Below, piece by piece: positions 27,728-36,857 of a DNA stretch of 47,351 nt. The notes beneath the pieces are model-generated. The model saw only the letters and a program-made list of their open reading frames with translations. It did not search any database and was not told the origin of the DNA. The first letter of the stretch is position 1. Each line of letters starts with the position of its first letter. Origin of the DNA: a virus. The stretch is from positions 1-47,351 of IMG/VR virus record IMGVR_UViG_3300046529_000371, one strand, 5' to 3'. Made by a program: the position numbers and the translations under genes.

Positions 27728-30700
27728 TTACATTCTCGCAGTTGCGGTGTAGGTGAAGCCGGTCGGGCCAACGGAGAATTGACCGTAGGCGCCATAGGTC
27801 GACGCCACGACACCTGAGACGGTGCCCGTATTCGGGGTCAACGTCACGGTCGGCGTAGCGCGCTTCACCGCCTTGAAGTTGACGTGCGCCCATGCGCTGG
27901 TCGCCCCGGCAATATTGGTGGCCGGGCTTGCTTCGTAATAGCGCTGACAGACCTGCAACTCCGACACGTAGTCCGGCAATTGGAATGCAGGTGCTGACGA
28001 CCCTTCATAGAGACCAACGTCGAACAACTCGAATACGTTGCCGTTCGTGCCCATGAAGTTGAACTGGTTGGATGTTGCGAGGAAATTGCCTGCGCTCCAA
28101 GAATTGGCCGCCGTTTGAAGACTCGATCCTGTCATCAGGGACCAGACAACGTCCAGCCCTACAGTGTTATCGGCGGCCCATGTTCCCGTCTGGTCGAGTG
28201 CAATGGTGACGGACTTCACCGTGTCCGTGTTGGCTTCGCCGGCACCGACCACATACTCAGCCACGTAACAACGGTTGAGCGCCGCATTGCGAATAGCGAC
28301 ACAATAAGTCCCTGCGGGAGCCCTGACGCCGAACTGGAGCGTCACCGTTTTTGCTGACACCGTGCCCAGTTTAAGATCGACTACGCGCAGACCCTCGATC
28401 CGATGTTCGATGGCGCATACCTCGCCAGCACCTACGGAGGTGTCTGCAACTGTCGCGGTCACTCGAAAGCGGTTTGGAGAGCCGCCCGGTGTCACGCTTG
28501 CAGCTTGCTGTGCGGTTTGAGTTCCCGAGTTTGCGAAACCGAGTTGGAATTGATCTACGGGGTAATAGCCCGTTATCGTCCCCGGCGTCGCGCCATTCTC
28601 CTGCGAGACCTGCATGCCGCCGTTGACGATGTAGTTCTTCTTGGTGATACCGAGGCTGGCTCGGAATTTCGCCTTGTCGAGAACATCGGCGCCATTCTGC
28701 GAAGCCGCGAGTGTATCCGCAGGATTGTAGGCCAGCGAGCAGTCGATGTAGACGCTGTCGCCCGCGTTCAAGCCGCGCGGAAGAACGACGCTCGCGCCGT
28801 CGGTCGCCGTGAAGTCAGGCGGCGCCAACACCGAGCCGTTGATGACCACGGTGATGTAGCCAGCCGTGTAGGCCAGCGTGCGCGCGTTGACGTCGGCGCC
28901 GCTGAAGGTCGTTTGACCGGCGGTCGCGGTGTATAGGAATTTGCGGATGGTGACGAAGTCGGCCGAACCGGGATCGCCGGCGACATTGATGTTCCAGGCG
29001 GCAATCGTGCCACTGCCGACGGCCTTGTCGACGTTGATGGTCAGCGTCCCACCGGTGCCATCCTGGTTAGCCGCCGTGACGATGCCTTCCATGAAGGTTG
29101 CGGGCGATGCCTGCGAGCTCGCGCGAAGGCGGGCACCGACCTTAAACCCAATGTCCATCGGCACGCTGAAGGTCTTTGAGCCGGTGCCGACGGACAAAGA
29201 CGCCGTGCTTGAGACGCTGTTCGTGCCATGAACGAGGAGGACCAGTTTACCAGCTATAAGGTCGGCCGCGAACCCGGTGGATGTGTGATTGACCGCGCAG
29301 ACGTAGAGCGAGCCGTTGTTCGGATTAACGAGGAGATCCGCCGGCGGGCCCGCGACGTAGTTCTGACCCGTAGCCCAGGTGGCTGCCGGCTTATATGGGA
29401 TCGGCCCCTGAATGCCTTGAATGCCCTGAATGCCCTGGGGAATGCCGAAATTGAAGATGGCGTCATTGACCGTGCCTGCATTGACGACAGTCGCGCTTGC
29501 GCCTGCCGCGAGCGTGGTGACGGTGCCGACGGTCCCGGTCGCCGTCAGACCCTTGTCGCCTGCACGCGTGAACTGGACCGAGAGCAGCCGGGTATCGGCG
29601 AAGATCCCGCCGACGATCGGCGTCACCGCAAGCTTGCGATAGCCACTGACGGTGGTGATGCCAGTAACGTTGAACACCGCGATCTGCGGCGCCGCGGAGT
29701 CGATCAGCGTCAAGGTGCCCTTGATGCTGTTGCTGCTGTCGTCCCAGGTATCGAGATAGGCGCTGACGTCGACGCCGAACCGCTCGGTGAGGTCGATGAA
29801 GATCTGGGTGACGCTGCCGAAGGTCGCGTTGTTGAAGCGAAGCTTGCCGGCGCCGGGATCCGCATCGGTCGTCGTGGTCGAGAAGGTCCACTGCAAAGCG
29901 CTCGGCGGACCCACGATCAGGCTGATCGTGTAGAGATCCTGCCAATTGACGGTGCTGACGTAGCTCCATTGCAGGATGGCGCCGTTCATGCGGAACTGCA
30001 CCTGGTCGCCCGCGGGACCAAGGACGCTGGTGGCCTCTGCCGCGGTCGCGACCTGACCTGTTGCGCCGATATAGGCGCCGGTTGCCGGCTTGGCGCCCTC
30101 GCCACCCGTCCAGTCGACGATCTGGGCAACTTTGCCGCCCGATCCATTCGAGACGTAGCCCAAAATCGGGGACCAGCCCTTGAGGCCGCTTCCGCCCGAA
30201 CCAGAGCCGCCCATGACGCGCCAGCGACTTGCGACGCCGTCATAGACCAGCAGCACGGAGCCGCCGGCGGGGATCGCCAGGTTGCTGCCGAGAGAGAAGC
30301 GATTGGCTGCGGCCGAGGTGCCGCTTTCGTTTTCGAGATCGAGCTCGTTGGAGCCCACGTTCATCAGGGCCAGAACGCGGCCAGGGACGCCCGTGGTGAG
30401 CCCGGTGATGCTGCGGGCTGCATTGGTCGAGACGCGCAGAATATTGGCCTGGGCAAGGTTCGCAGGCGCATAGTCGACCGTGGTCGCCGTCAGCGTGGTC
30501 GGGGAGATCACGCCGCCGAGCAGGATCTGGGAATAGAACGACGTGGCGCCCGTCGTCGGGCTGATGCCGAGCGCTTTGGTCCAGGTCGAGGCCAGCAGAT
30601 AGCGGATCGAGAAGTCGTCGTCCTGGAAGGTGCCGACCTGGAACATATCGACCAGGGCCTTGGACAGGATCATGCCTGCCCGATCGGCCGTGGTGGTTTT

Positions 30701-31057
30701 GGAGAACTCCGCCGTCTGGTCGGACTGGGTCAGATTCATGATCTGGCGCCAGACCGAGCTGATGTCGGTCAGTTGCTTGGTGGCCGTGCGGACCGAATCT
30801 CGGCTCACGCTGGAGCGGAAGATCACCCAACCGGTTCCGCCCGGCGAGTTCGTCGAGGTGGTGCCCGTGTAGACGCGGTCCAGGGTCGCCGCGAGGTTAT
30901 CGCTGGGGGCCGAGGCGAGCTCATACCACTTGCCGTCCGGCCCGAGGATCGGATCGCCCTGCTGGAGCCCAATGAAGCTCGTTCCGACGCCCGTAATGCT
31001 TGCGGAGGCGTTGGTGAAGGTGATCGTGCCGGTGGTGTAGAGCGTGAGCTGGGACAT
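27728..31057 (-). CDS. Large tail fibre protein
   Basis: 1109 residues. The N-terminal part (residues 1-300) has the beta-rich pattern of fibre shafts (TLYTTGTITFTNASASITGVGTSFIGLQQGDPILGPDGKWYE). Residues about 545-555 hold a short collagen-like stretch (GIPQGIQGIQGIQGPIP), frequent in trimeric phage fibres. The segment after it (YKPAATWATGQNYVAGPPADLLVNPNNGSLYVCAVNHTSTG) is a carbohydrate-binding-like linker seen in fibres. The C-terminal 300 residues are the receptor-binding tip, repeated in the next gene. It starts the operon after operator site 12 and follows the tail tip genes, as expected for a side or tip fibre. Confidence 0.8.
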   Translation of the reverse strand: MSQLTLYTTGTITFTNASASITGVGTSFIGLQQGDPILGPDGKWYELASAPSDNLAATLDRVYTGTTSTNSPGGTGWVIFRSSVSRDSVRTATKQLTDISSVWRQIMNLTQSDQTAEFSKTTTADRAGMILSKALVDMFQVGTFQDDDFSIRYLLASTWTKALGISPTTGATSFYSQILLGGVISPTTLTATTVDYAPANLAQANILRVSTNAARSITGLTTGVPGRVLALMNVGSNELDLENESGTSAAANRFSLGSNLAIPAGGSVLLVYDGVASRWRVMGGSGSGGSGLKGWSPILGYVSNGSGGKVAQIVDWTGGEGAKPATGAYIGATGQVATAAEATSVLGPAGDQVQFRMNGAILQWSYVSTVNWQDLYTISLIVGPPSALQWTFSTTTTDADPGAGKLRFNNATFGSVTQIFIDLTERFGVDVSAYLDTWDDSSNSIKGTLTLIDSAAPQIAVFNVTGITTVSGYRKLAVTPIVGGIFADTRLLSVQFTRAGDKGLTATGTVGTVTTLAAGASATVVNAGTVNDAIFNFGIPQGIQGIQGIQGPIPYKPAATWATGQNYVAGPPADLLVNPNNGSLYVCAVNHTSTGFAADLIAGKLVLLVHGTNSVSSTASLSVGTGSKTFSVPMDIGFKVGARLRASSQASPATFMEGIVTAANQDGTGGTLTINVDKAVGSGTIAAWNINVAGDPGSADFVTIRKFLYTATAGQTTFSGADVNARTLAYTAGYITVVINGSVLAPPDFTATDGASVVLPRGLNAGDSVYIDCSLAYNPADTLAASQNGADVLDKAKFRASLGITKKNYIVNGGMQVSQENGATPGTITGYYPVDQFQLGFANSGTQTAQQAASVTPGGSPNRFRVTATVADTSVGAGEVCAIEHRIEGLRVVDLKLGTVSAKTVTLQFGVRAPAGTYCVAIRNAALNRCYVAEYVVGAGEANTDTVKSVTIALDQTGTWAADNTVGLDVVWSLMTGSSLQTAANSWSAGNFLATSNQFNFMGTNGNVFELFDVGLYEGSSAPAFQLPDYVSELQVCQRYYEASPATNIAGATSAWAHVNFKAVKRATPTVTLTPNTGTVSGVVASTYGAYGQFSVGPTGFTYTATARM
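29405..29446 (-). repeat. Short tandem repeat encoding the collagen-like stretch
   Basis: A 9-base unit (aatgccctg and variants) is repeated about four times and encodes Gly-Ile-Gln triplets of the fibre. Slippage or recombination here would change fibre length. Confidence 0.7.
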
Positions 31058-31082
31058 CGGGATCCTATATGGCGAGCTTCCT

Positions 31083-31104
31083 AGTATAAGTCAACACTGA
31101 CTTA
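31083..31104. promoter_or_regulatory. Dispersed operator, site 12, with abutting TATACT
   Basis: taagtcaacactgactta (31087-31104), both arms perfect. Leftward TATACT (31088-31083) abuts it, then AGGAT and ATG 31057. It controls the fibre operon. Confidence 0.87.
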
Positions 31105-31108
31105 CATT

Positions 31109-31462
31109 CTAGCCCGTGAGCGGAGCCATGCCGACGGTCAAAACGTCCAGTTCGGCGGGTGTGACTGCGGCGGCGATCTTCGCCAGGATCTTCTGCCGGT
31201 CGAGCTCGCGCTGGGCCGCGCTGTTACCTTTGGACAGAACGAGCGTCGCGAGCGCCTGGGCGGTCAGGCCGCGCAGGTCTGCCTCTGCCGCGAATTCGGC
31301 CGGCGCTGCTCCTCCTGCGGCGACCTGGGCAGCCTGGTCCCGTTTCAGGGCGTGAGCCTGGTCGCGGTGCAGGTTGCCAGTTGCGATGTCATTGAAGTGC
31401 GCGTTGACGCGATGGGTGGTGAGATCGCGCAGCGCAGGCATGGGGTCCAGAACTAGTTTCAT
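31109..31462 (-). CDS. Unknown small tail-region protein
   Basis: 117 residues from ATG 31462 (TGATG overlap with the preceding gene); the frame above that is shadow. It starts MKLVLDPMPALRDLTTHRVNAHFN, followed by Ala/Leu/Gln-rich helices (RDQAHALKRDQAAQVAAGGAAP, LRGLTAQALATLVLSKGNSAAQRELDRQKILAKIAAA in part). No known motif. It is the last gene of the long tail-tip operon and ends just before operator site 12. Confidence 0.65.
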   Translation of the reverse strand: MKLVLDPMPALRDLTTHRVNAHFNDIATGNLHRDQAHALKRDQAAQVAAGGAAPAEFAAEADLRGLTAQALATLVLSKGNSAAQRELDRQKILAKIAAAVTPAELDVLTVGMAPLTG

Positions 31463-31890
31463 CAGGCAGCCTCGATCGAGATGACATGGTCCTTGAAGGG
31501 CCAAAGGGAAATTGTGACGTGGTAGACGCAAGGAACCGGGATGGCGATCTCCAGTTCGGTCGCATCCAGCGGGTCGATCGTGTGCAGAACGGCGCCCGCG
31601 GCCGCGACCATGACTTTGGCCTGCTTCGGGATGCCGGTGATGAGTGCGGAATCCGCGCCGCCGGCCTTGATGAAGGTCTTCGTGACCTCGATCGGCATCA
31701 AGGGGCGCTCGATGAGCTCCTTGGCCGTAACGTTCACATACCAGTCCCTCGAACTCGGCAACGTGTTGGTGTCGACCGCGACAAAGGTGAGCCCGGCGTC
31801 ATTGAGCAGCTTGTCGTAACCCTCGGGATCGTAGACCTTGTTGGCCTGGGTGAGTTGTCCGGTGGGCTCGTAAACAGCGAAGAGTGTCAT
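31462..31890 (-). CDS. Unknown phage tail-region protein
   Basis: 142 residues; ATGA overlap with the preceding gene. It begins MTLFAVYEPTGQLTQANKVYDPEGYDKLLNDAG and continues with beta-rich segments (WYVNVTAKELIERPLMPIEVTKTFIKAGGADSALITGIP, ATELEIAIPVPCVYHVTISLWPFKDHVISIEA in part). Similar small proteins follow fibre or J genes in other alphaproteobacterial phages, but I cannot name the family. A structural or assembly role is inferred from position. Confidence 0.65.
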   Translation of the reverse strand: MTLFAVYEPTGQLTQANKVYDPEGYDKLLNDAGLTFVAVDTNTLPSSRDWYVNVTAKELIERPLMPIEVTKTFIKAGGADSALITGIPKQAKVMVAAAGAVLHTIDPLDATELEIAIPVPCVYHVTISLWPFKDHVISIEAA

Positions 31891-32378
31891 TGGTAATTCC
31901 TGAAGATGCAGTAGCCGACACGGGTGCTGTCGGGGAAACTAGGATACACAGCGCCGCTTGGCAGGACGGTTTGCTTTGAGAATGAGATGCCGGTGAACCA
32001 GCCGTCACCGACTGCGCCGCCAGCGCCGCTACTTGTGTTGAAGAAGGGCGTCGTGCCCCAAGGTGACACGCCAGGCGTATAGGCTCCCTCGCTACCCGGT
32101 GTGGAGGAGTTGGGCTGATAGTGCATCGTCATAAACAGAGGAAACGTGCCAGCCGGTGTTGCCGGCAAGACGATGAGACGAGCCCATTGCAGAATGTTGG
32201 AGTCGCCAGCCGCGGTGTAAGGAACCCTGCCCCACCCGCTTGCATATAGTCGAAGCGGCGGCTGATTGGCGTCAAAAATCAGATCGTCGAACTGAGCGCC
32301 AGATGCGTCGACGCCACCTGCGGAGACGCGCAGAGGCGAACTTGCACCCGGAGTGATAAGCACGCGCCTCGTCGTCAT
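31887..32378 (-). CDS. Tail-tip-adjacent protein, third of three tandem paralogues
   Basis: 163 residues from ATG 32378 (ATGA overlap); the longer frame above is shadow. It starts MTTRRVLITPGASSPLRVSAGGVDA, the same opening as its two upstream neighbours (M-S/T-S/T-RRV-I/V-I), but the body has diverged: YASGWGRVPYTAAGDSNILQWARLIVLP, GTFPLFMTMHYQPNS, GDGWFTGISFSKQTVLPSGAVYPSFPDSTRVGYCIF. Beta-rich and without enzymatic motif. Probably small receptor-binding or tip-decorating proteins that diversify by duplication. Confidence 0.68.
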   Translation of the reverse strand: MTTRRVLITPGASSPLRVSAGGVDASGAQFDDLIFDANQPPLRLYASGWGRVPYTAAGDSNILQWARLIVLPATPAGTFPLFMTMHYQPNSSTPGSEGAYTPGVSPWGTTPFFNTSSGAGGAVGDGWFTGISFSKQTVLPSGAVYPSFPDSTRVGYCIFRNYQ

Positions 32379-32803
32379 GTAAAAGCCTTCGAAAAGACCG
32401 CATAGACTGTCGGTCCGCTGCAACTGATCGTCATCGAGGCGCCGTTGCCGTTGACGGTCAGTGTGCCCGGCGGGCCAGAGCCTACAACATAGCCGCCGTT
32501 GCCATTTGGCGTCAGGCTCATCAGCGGCGACGGCCTGCACGGTCCGCCCGAGCCGCCGTAACCTGGCAAACCTGTCAAAGAGTTCTCGGTAGTGACGAGA
32601 GTGATAGGTGATCGCGACAAACCAAGCGGGATCACTTGTGAGCTAAAGACCTTCCCCATCATCAACAGCGTTGAGACCTTTGAGGAGATGTTCAGCATCA
32701 GGTTGCCGTTGGCAGCGTTGTTCGCGTCGAAGCCGGCCTTCGACACAAAGATGCCGTAGGTTCCGTCTGCGCGCTTCCCGATCACGACCCGCCGTGTGCT
32801 CAT
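32375..32803 (-). CDS. Tail-tip-adjacent protein, second of three tandem paralogues
   Basis: 142 residues; ATGA overlaps on both sides. It begins MSTRRVVIGKRADGTYGIFVSKAGFDANNA, close to the upstream paralogue. The middle is Gly/Pro/Ser-rich (LPGYGGSGGPCRPSPLMSLTPNGNGGYVVGSGPPGTL), then a short beta end (ASMTISCSGPTVYAVFSKAFT). The VYAVF near the end corresponds to IYVVF in the first paralogue. Function unknown; virion surface role inferred. Confidence 0.7.
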   Translation of the reverse strand: MSTRRVVIGKRADGTYGIFVSKAGFDANNAANGNLMLNISSKVSTLLMMGKVFSSQVIPLGLSRSPITLVTTENSLTGLPGYGGSGGPCRPSPLMSLTPNGNGGYVVGSGPPGTLTVNGNGASMTISCSGPTVYAVFSKAFT

Positions 32804-33210
32804 TGCACCACCACTGGGGTGCCGAAGACCACATAGATCATCGCATCTCCAGGGTTCAGAAACTGCGTTGAAAACGTCAGTGGAGAGCGTCGAATATAGA
32901 AACCTGCAACTCCAACCCTGTTGATGGCCCCATACAGATAGTCGTCGCGAATAACGGCGCCGCTCTCAAACTTCCGACACTCGATGTAGGGCACGTAGCC
33001 CGGATCGTTGATCAGCACGCTAATGGCGAAGGTGCCAGACGAAGCGATGCCGGACTGTAGGATGGGAACGATGTCGTTCCAGTTCGAATTGAAGGACAGA
33101 TTCGGCGACTGGTCGCCTTCAGCGAGTGCATCAAAGCCGGGCAGCGCCGCCTTGAGGCCATAGGTCACGCCGTCAGCATATTTTCCGATAATGACGCGAC
33201 GAGAGGTCAT
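32800..33210 (-). CDS. Tail-tip-adjacent protein, first of three tandem paralogues
   Basis: 136 residues; ATG 33210 overlaps the J stop as ATGA. It begins MTSRRVIIGKYADGVTYGLKAALPGFDALAEGD; the start pattern RRV-I-IGK-ADG-YG and GFDA recur in the next gene. The remainder (FAISVLINDPGYVPYIECRKFESGAVIRDDYLYGAINRVGVAGFYIRRS in part) is beta-rich, ending DAMIYVVFGTPVVVQ. Close coupling to J suggests it binds the tail tip. Confidence 0.7.
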   Translation of the reverse strand: MTSRRVIIGKYADGVTYGLKAALPGFDALAEGDQSPNLSFNSNWNDIVPILQSGIASSGTFAISVLINDPGYVPYIECRKFESGAVIRDDYLYGAINRVGVAGFYIRRSPLTFSTQFLNPGDAMIYVVFGTPVVVQ

Positions 33211-36200
33211 GACCAGATCTCGATCCGCTCGTTGGTGGCGTCGATGATGAAGTTGCCGCTGACACTCCTGATCAAGCCGGCAGTCAGTGTTCCCATGTTA
33301 CCTGTGACGGCGGAGAGGCTGTTGACCGCGAGCTTGTCTGCGCTGATCGAGTTGCTGACGATCAAACTGCCGCTCATCTCCATGGTGAAGCTGACGGTCC
33401 CATCGAGCGACTTGATGCCGCTCAGCAGGAAGCCGCCGGTGGTGCCGTCGATTGTGCCGATCACGCCATACTGCACCTTGATGCCATCGACGCTGCTTTG
33501 GATGGTCGAGAGCGAGGCGGTGTGCCCGGCGACCGCGGTTGAGACCGTGCTGATCGAGCTTGCGAGGGCGCTGTCCCCGCTGACGCGCGCTGTCTGTTCT
33601 GTTTGCAGCGCAGCTTGCAGATCAGTCCCGACTTGCACTTGCAGCGCTGTGACTTGCGTAGCGAGCGCGCTGTCAGCAGTCGCGCGCGCGAGCGATTCGC
33701 TCGCAATCTGGGCGATCACGTTGTCGTTGATGTTGGCCTCGAGCACCTCGCGCGCGGTGGCTTCGGCAAAGCCGGCCTCGATGCGAGCCGTCTGCTCCTC
33801 GATGATCATCGAGCTCAGACCGTCGGACTTGACCGAGAGCTGCTGCTCATGCCGGGCGTGGAGCTGGTCGTTCCAGTCGCGGTCCTGAATGACCTGGTTG
33901 AGGATGCCGGCGAGCTGGTCGCCGATATCGTCGACGTCCTTGACCGTCACCTGCCCTGCGGCCGTCAGCAGGTCCGGCAGCACGTTGGCCAGGGTCGAGT
34001 TCAGGTCGCTGACGATGACGGACTGCGGGCCGCCGATGTTGAGCCCGATCTTGCCGAAGGCGTCGTAATTCGCGACCCAGACGAAATAGTTGCCGGCACC
34101 GATCACCAGGTTGGCCTTGGTATCCGGACCGTCATAGAGGAAATTGCTCAAGGTCGGGACGAAGCCGGAGGACGTCGATGCCCAAACCAGGGCGCCGGCG
34201 TAGTCGGGATCACTGGCGGACCAGGCGACATCCATGGAGCCGACGCCAGGCTGGACACTGATCGTCGGCGCGGCCGGCGAGGCGTTGGCCAGGACGATCG
34301 AAGCCGGTGCGGATTCGGTGCCGGTGATCGAGAGCGCGGTGACGTCGATGCGCAGGTTGCGCCGCGGCCCGCCGTCGTTGACGTTGGCCTCGTAGGGATA
34401 GGTGTAGGTGGTCGACTGCACGACCTCTTTACGCAGCAGCGCATTGGAAACGCCGTCATAGACCCGGACGACGTTCTTGACCTGGTAGATCACGGCACCC
34501 GGCGGGAAGGTGTTGGTCCAGGTCACCGTCGGCGCGCGCGACAGGAAGATGCCGGCGCCGTCGACCGACGCGAGGGCTGAAGGCAGCGGGCCATCGACGG
34601 CTTCCCAGCCGGCCACGGTGAATGCCAGGCTGACGGGCGTCGAGGTGGCCCCGGTCAGCGAGCGCGTGACGACGTAGAAGGTCCAGGCGCCCGCGGTCGC
34701 GTCGGTAATGTCGAGCGAGGGCTGGGTGACCGAATTGAAGTTGACGAAGCCATGCGGACTGTCGGCCGTGATCAGGTAGTCGGCGACCTGGAAGTCGTTC
34801 GGGCCGGTCCAGGACAGGGTCACGCGGGAATGCGAAACGCCGTTCTGGAAGTAGTGGGCCTCGGTGGCATTCAGGTTCGTGACCGCGGCGATGACGTTGC
34901 GCGGCCGCACATACGGGATCTTGTCCAGCGCCAGGTTCTGCTCGACGCGGGCATACTTGTTGGGATCGTGGATCAGCGCGGTGATCTTGAAGATGTTCTG
35001 GGCATCTTCCTGCACGGCCATGACGCGATACTGGCGCGCGACCATGTTGGCCGATTGGATGATCCAGTCAGCATTGACCACTGGGGGCGCCGAGAAGGCC
35101 GAGGCAAGCGTGATGGTGGCGTTGTCGGTTCCGAAGCTCGCGACCGTCTTGGTCTCGAACGAGCCATCCGGCAGCATCGAGCTCAAGGTGTAGGTCTGGC
35201 CGGTCTCGGGCTCGAACGGGAAGTCGAGCGTGACGTGGCTGGTATCGGTGACCTCGAGCAGGCGCCCGCCGGCGCGGTAATTGCCGTTCTTGCGCGGGTC
35301 GGCCACCATGATGATGTCGCCCGGCTTGACCTGCTGGTTCTCCTTGAGGACGTAGCCGTCCCAGGAGATCGCAAACTGGACCGTCTCGGTCTGGTTGCGC
35401 TCGGTGTCGAGGATCCATTTGCCGAAGCGATGGGCCTGCCCGCGCGAGGTGCAGCCCAGCAGCGAGACGTCGGTCTGGCGCCAGCCAAACCGCTCGATCA
35501 TGTCGTCGTCCTGGATGACCTCGGGCGCGTCGCGGAAGTAGTTGTTGGGATCCTGCCAGGTGACGACGGCAACCGAGTGCCGCGCCTTCATGGCGGTGCC
35601 GGAATACTTGAAGTGACCGTCGACCACATTCGCGGGCGAGAACGCGGCGACCGGGTCGGACGGGATGTCGGCCGCACAGAATACCTGACCGAGCGACCAA
35701 TAGGCCATGCCGCGGAAGGCCGCGGTGATGTTCTGGAGGACGGTGTAGGCCTCTTCACGGTTCTTAATGACGCCGTTGAAGGCGAACCGCGGCTCCAGGA
35801 TGTCGTTGCCGTTGCTGTCCTTGAAGCCGGACGGCACGAGCTGGTCGCAATACTGGCCGATCTGGTAGAGCGACCATTTGTCGATCAGGGCGGCGTTGAC
35901 GAATTCGCCGAGCCCGTAGCGGTTGTTGGTGATGAGGTCGTAGAAGATCCAGGCCGGGTTCGAGGTCCAGGCCGCCTTGAACGTGCCGTCCCAGACGCCG
36001 CTGTAGGTCTTGGTCAGTGCATTGTAGTTCGACGGGACGTCGATGATCAGGCCGCGCACATGGTAGCCACGGGTGCCGACATTGGTGCCGAACAGGAAGG
36101 CGTCGACCGCGAGCGCGATGATCGCGGTGTCGTTGTAGGTGAAGGTGCTCGAGATGACGGGCGAATAGCTCTGCCACCAGGTCTGGTTCTGGAGGAAGTT

Positions 36201-36857
36201 GGCCTCGATCGGATCCGGATCGGCGGTGATGCGCGAGACGCGGATGTCCCAGGGCGATGCCCGGTTCACAGGCGCCGGGATCACATGAGCCTTGTTGTAG
36301 GGCGCCGAGACCTTGCCGTTGACGGTGACGTCGGCCATCGTCTCCCAGCCACCGCCCGCGGCGCGGCGATCGATGCGGTAGTTGACGGACGTGCCGGTGA
36401 CGTCGCCGGTGTTCTGGTCGGCCAGCAGCAGCGCCGGCAACCGGATGATCACCTGGACGGTCGCAGCATTGGCGTCGTCGATGGTGCGGATGACGGGCGT
36501 CGACTGCTTGACCTGGGCCTCGACCGAGAACGGGGTCGAGGTCTGCGGCGGGCCGCCGTCGCTGATCGGCGTCTGGTCGGGCAAGCCCGTGCGCTGGTCC
36601 CAGGTGACGCCGACGAAGTTCTTGGTGCCGTCGGTATTCACGAGCGGCGTGTCGTCGAAATAGATCGAGTTGCCGCCGTTCACGAGGCCGACGATCGGGC
36701 CCTCGCCGAGCGCCTCGACCAGGTAGACTTTCGTGGACGAGCGCAGGGTATCCGGCGCCTGATCGGAGCTTCCGCCACCGCCGCCCTTTCCGCCGCCACC
36801 GCCCGCACCACGGACGACGTGCCGCAACAGATCGTTGGGGTTCACCATCGCGTTCAT
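33207..36857 (-). CDS. J: Tail tip / host specificity protein (lambda J-like)
   Basis: 1216 residues from ATG 36857 (ATGA overlap with the I-like gene). A Gly-rich N-terminal stretch (GAGGGGGKGGGGGSSDQAPDTLRSSTKVYLVEALGEGPIVGLV in part) leads to the conserved J core: IYFDDTPLVNTDGTKNF, RGLIIDVPSNYN, WIFYDLITNNRYGLGEFV, IDKWSLYQIGQYCDQLV, EPRFAFNGVIKNREEAYTVLQNI, and WQDPNNYFRDAPEVI. Fibronectin-III-like repeats follow (about 690-960). The C-terminal part is a helical coiled coil (QTARIEAGFAEATAREVLEANIN, TALQVQVGTDLQAALQTEQTARVSGDSALASS in part) with a tip domain. J forms the baseplate hub and contacts the receptor. Confidence 0.92.
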   Translation of the reverse strand: MNAMVNPNDLLRHVVRGAGGGGGKGGGGGSSDQAPDTLRSSTKVYLVEALGEGPIVGLVNGGNSIYFDDTPLVNTDGTKNFVGVTWDQRTGLPDQTPISDGGPPQTSTPFSVEAQVKQSTPVIRTIDDANAATVQVIIRLPALLLADQNTGDVTGTSVNYRIDRRAAGGGWETMADVTVNGKVSAPYNKAHVIPAPVNRASPWDIRVSRITADPDPIEANFLQNQTWWQSYSPVISSTFTYNDTAIIALAVDAFLFGTNVGTRGYHVRGLIIDVPSNYNALTKTYSGVWDGTFKAAWTSNPAWIFYDLITNNRYGLGEFVNAALIDKWSLYQIGQYCDQLVPSGFKDSNGNDILEPRFAFNGVIKNREEAYTVLQNITAAFRGMAYWSLGQVFCAADIPSDPVAAFSPANVVDGHFKYSGTAMKARHSVAVVTWQDPNNYFRDAPEVIQDDDMIERFGWRQTDVSLLGCTSRGQAHRFGKWILDTERNQTETVQFAISWDGYVLKENQQVKPGDIIMVADPRKNGNYRAGGRLLEVTDTSHVTLDFPFEPETGQTYTLSSMLPDGSFETKTVASFGTDNATITLASAFSAPPVVNADWIIQSANMVARQYRVMAVQEDAQNIFKITALIHDPNKYARVEQNLALDKIPYVRPRNVIAAVTNLNATEAHYFQNGVSHSRVTLSWTGPNDFQVADYLITADSPHGFVNFNSVTQPSLDITDATAGAWTFYVVTRSLTGATSTPVSLAFTVAGWEAVDGPLPSALASVDGAGIFLSRAPTVTWTNTFPPGAVIYQVKNVVRVYDGVSNALLRKEVVQSTTYTYPYEANVNDGGPRRNLRIDVTALSITGTESAPASIVLANASPAAPTISVQPGVGSMDVAWSASDPDYAGALVWASTSSGFVPTLSNFLYDGPDTKANLVIGAGNYFVWVANYDAFGKIGLNIGGPQSVIVSDLNSTLANVLPDLLTAAGQVTVKDVDDIGDQLAGILNQVIQDRDWNDQLHARHEQQLSVKSDGLSSMIIEEQTARIEAGFAEATAREVLEANINDNVIAQIASESLARATADSALATQVTALQVQVGTDLQAALQTEQTARVSGDSALASSISTVSTAVAGHTASLSTIQSSVDGIKVQYGVIGTIDGTTGGFLLSGIKSLDGTVSFTMEMSGSLIVSNSISADKLAVNSLSAVTGNMGTLTAGLIRSVSGNFIIDATNERIEIWS

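Noticed and set aside
26714-31057. Diversity-generating retroelement acting on the fibre tip
   Set aside because: The duplicated tip might suggest template and variable repeats, but no reverse transcriptase or clustered adenine-specific changes are visible.
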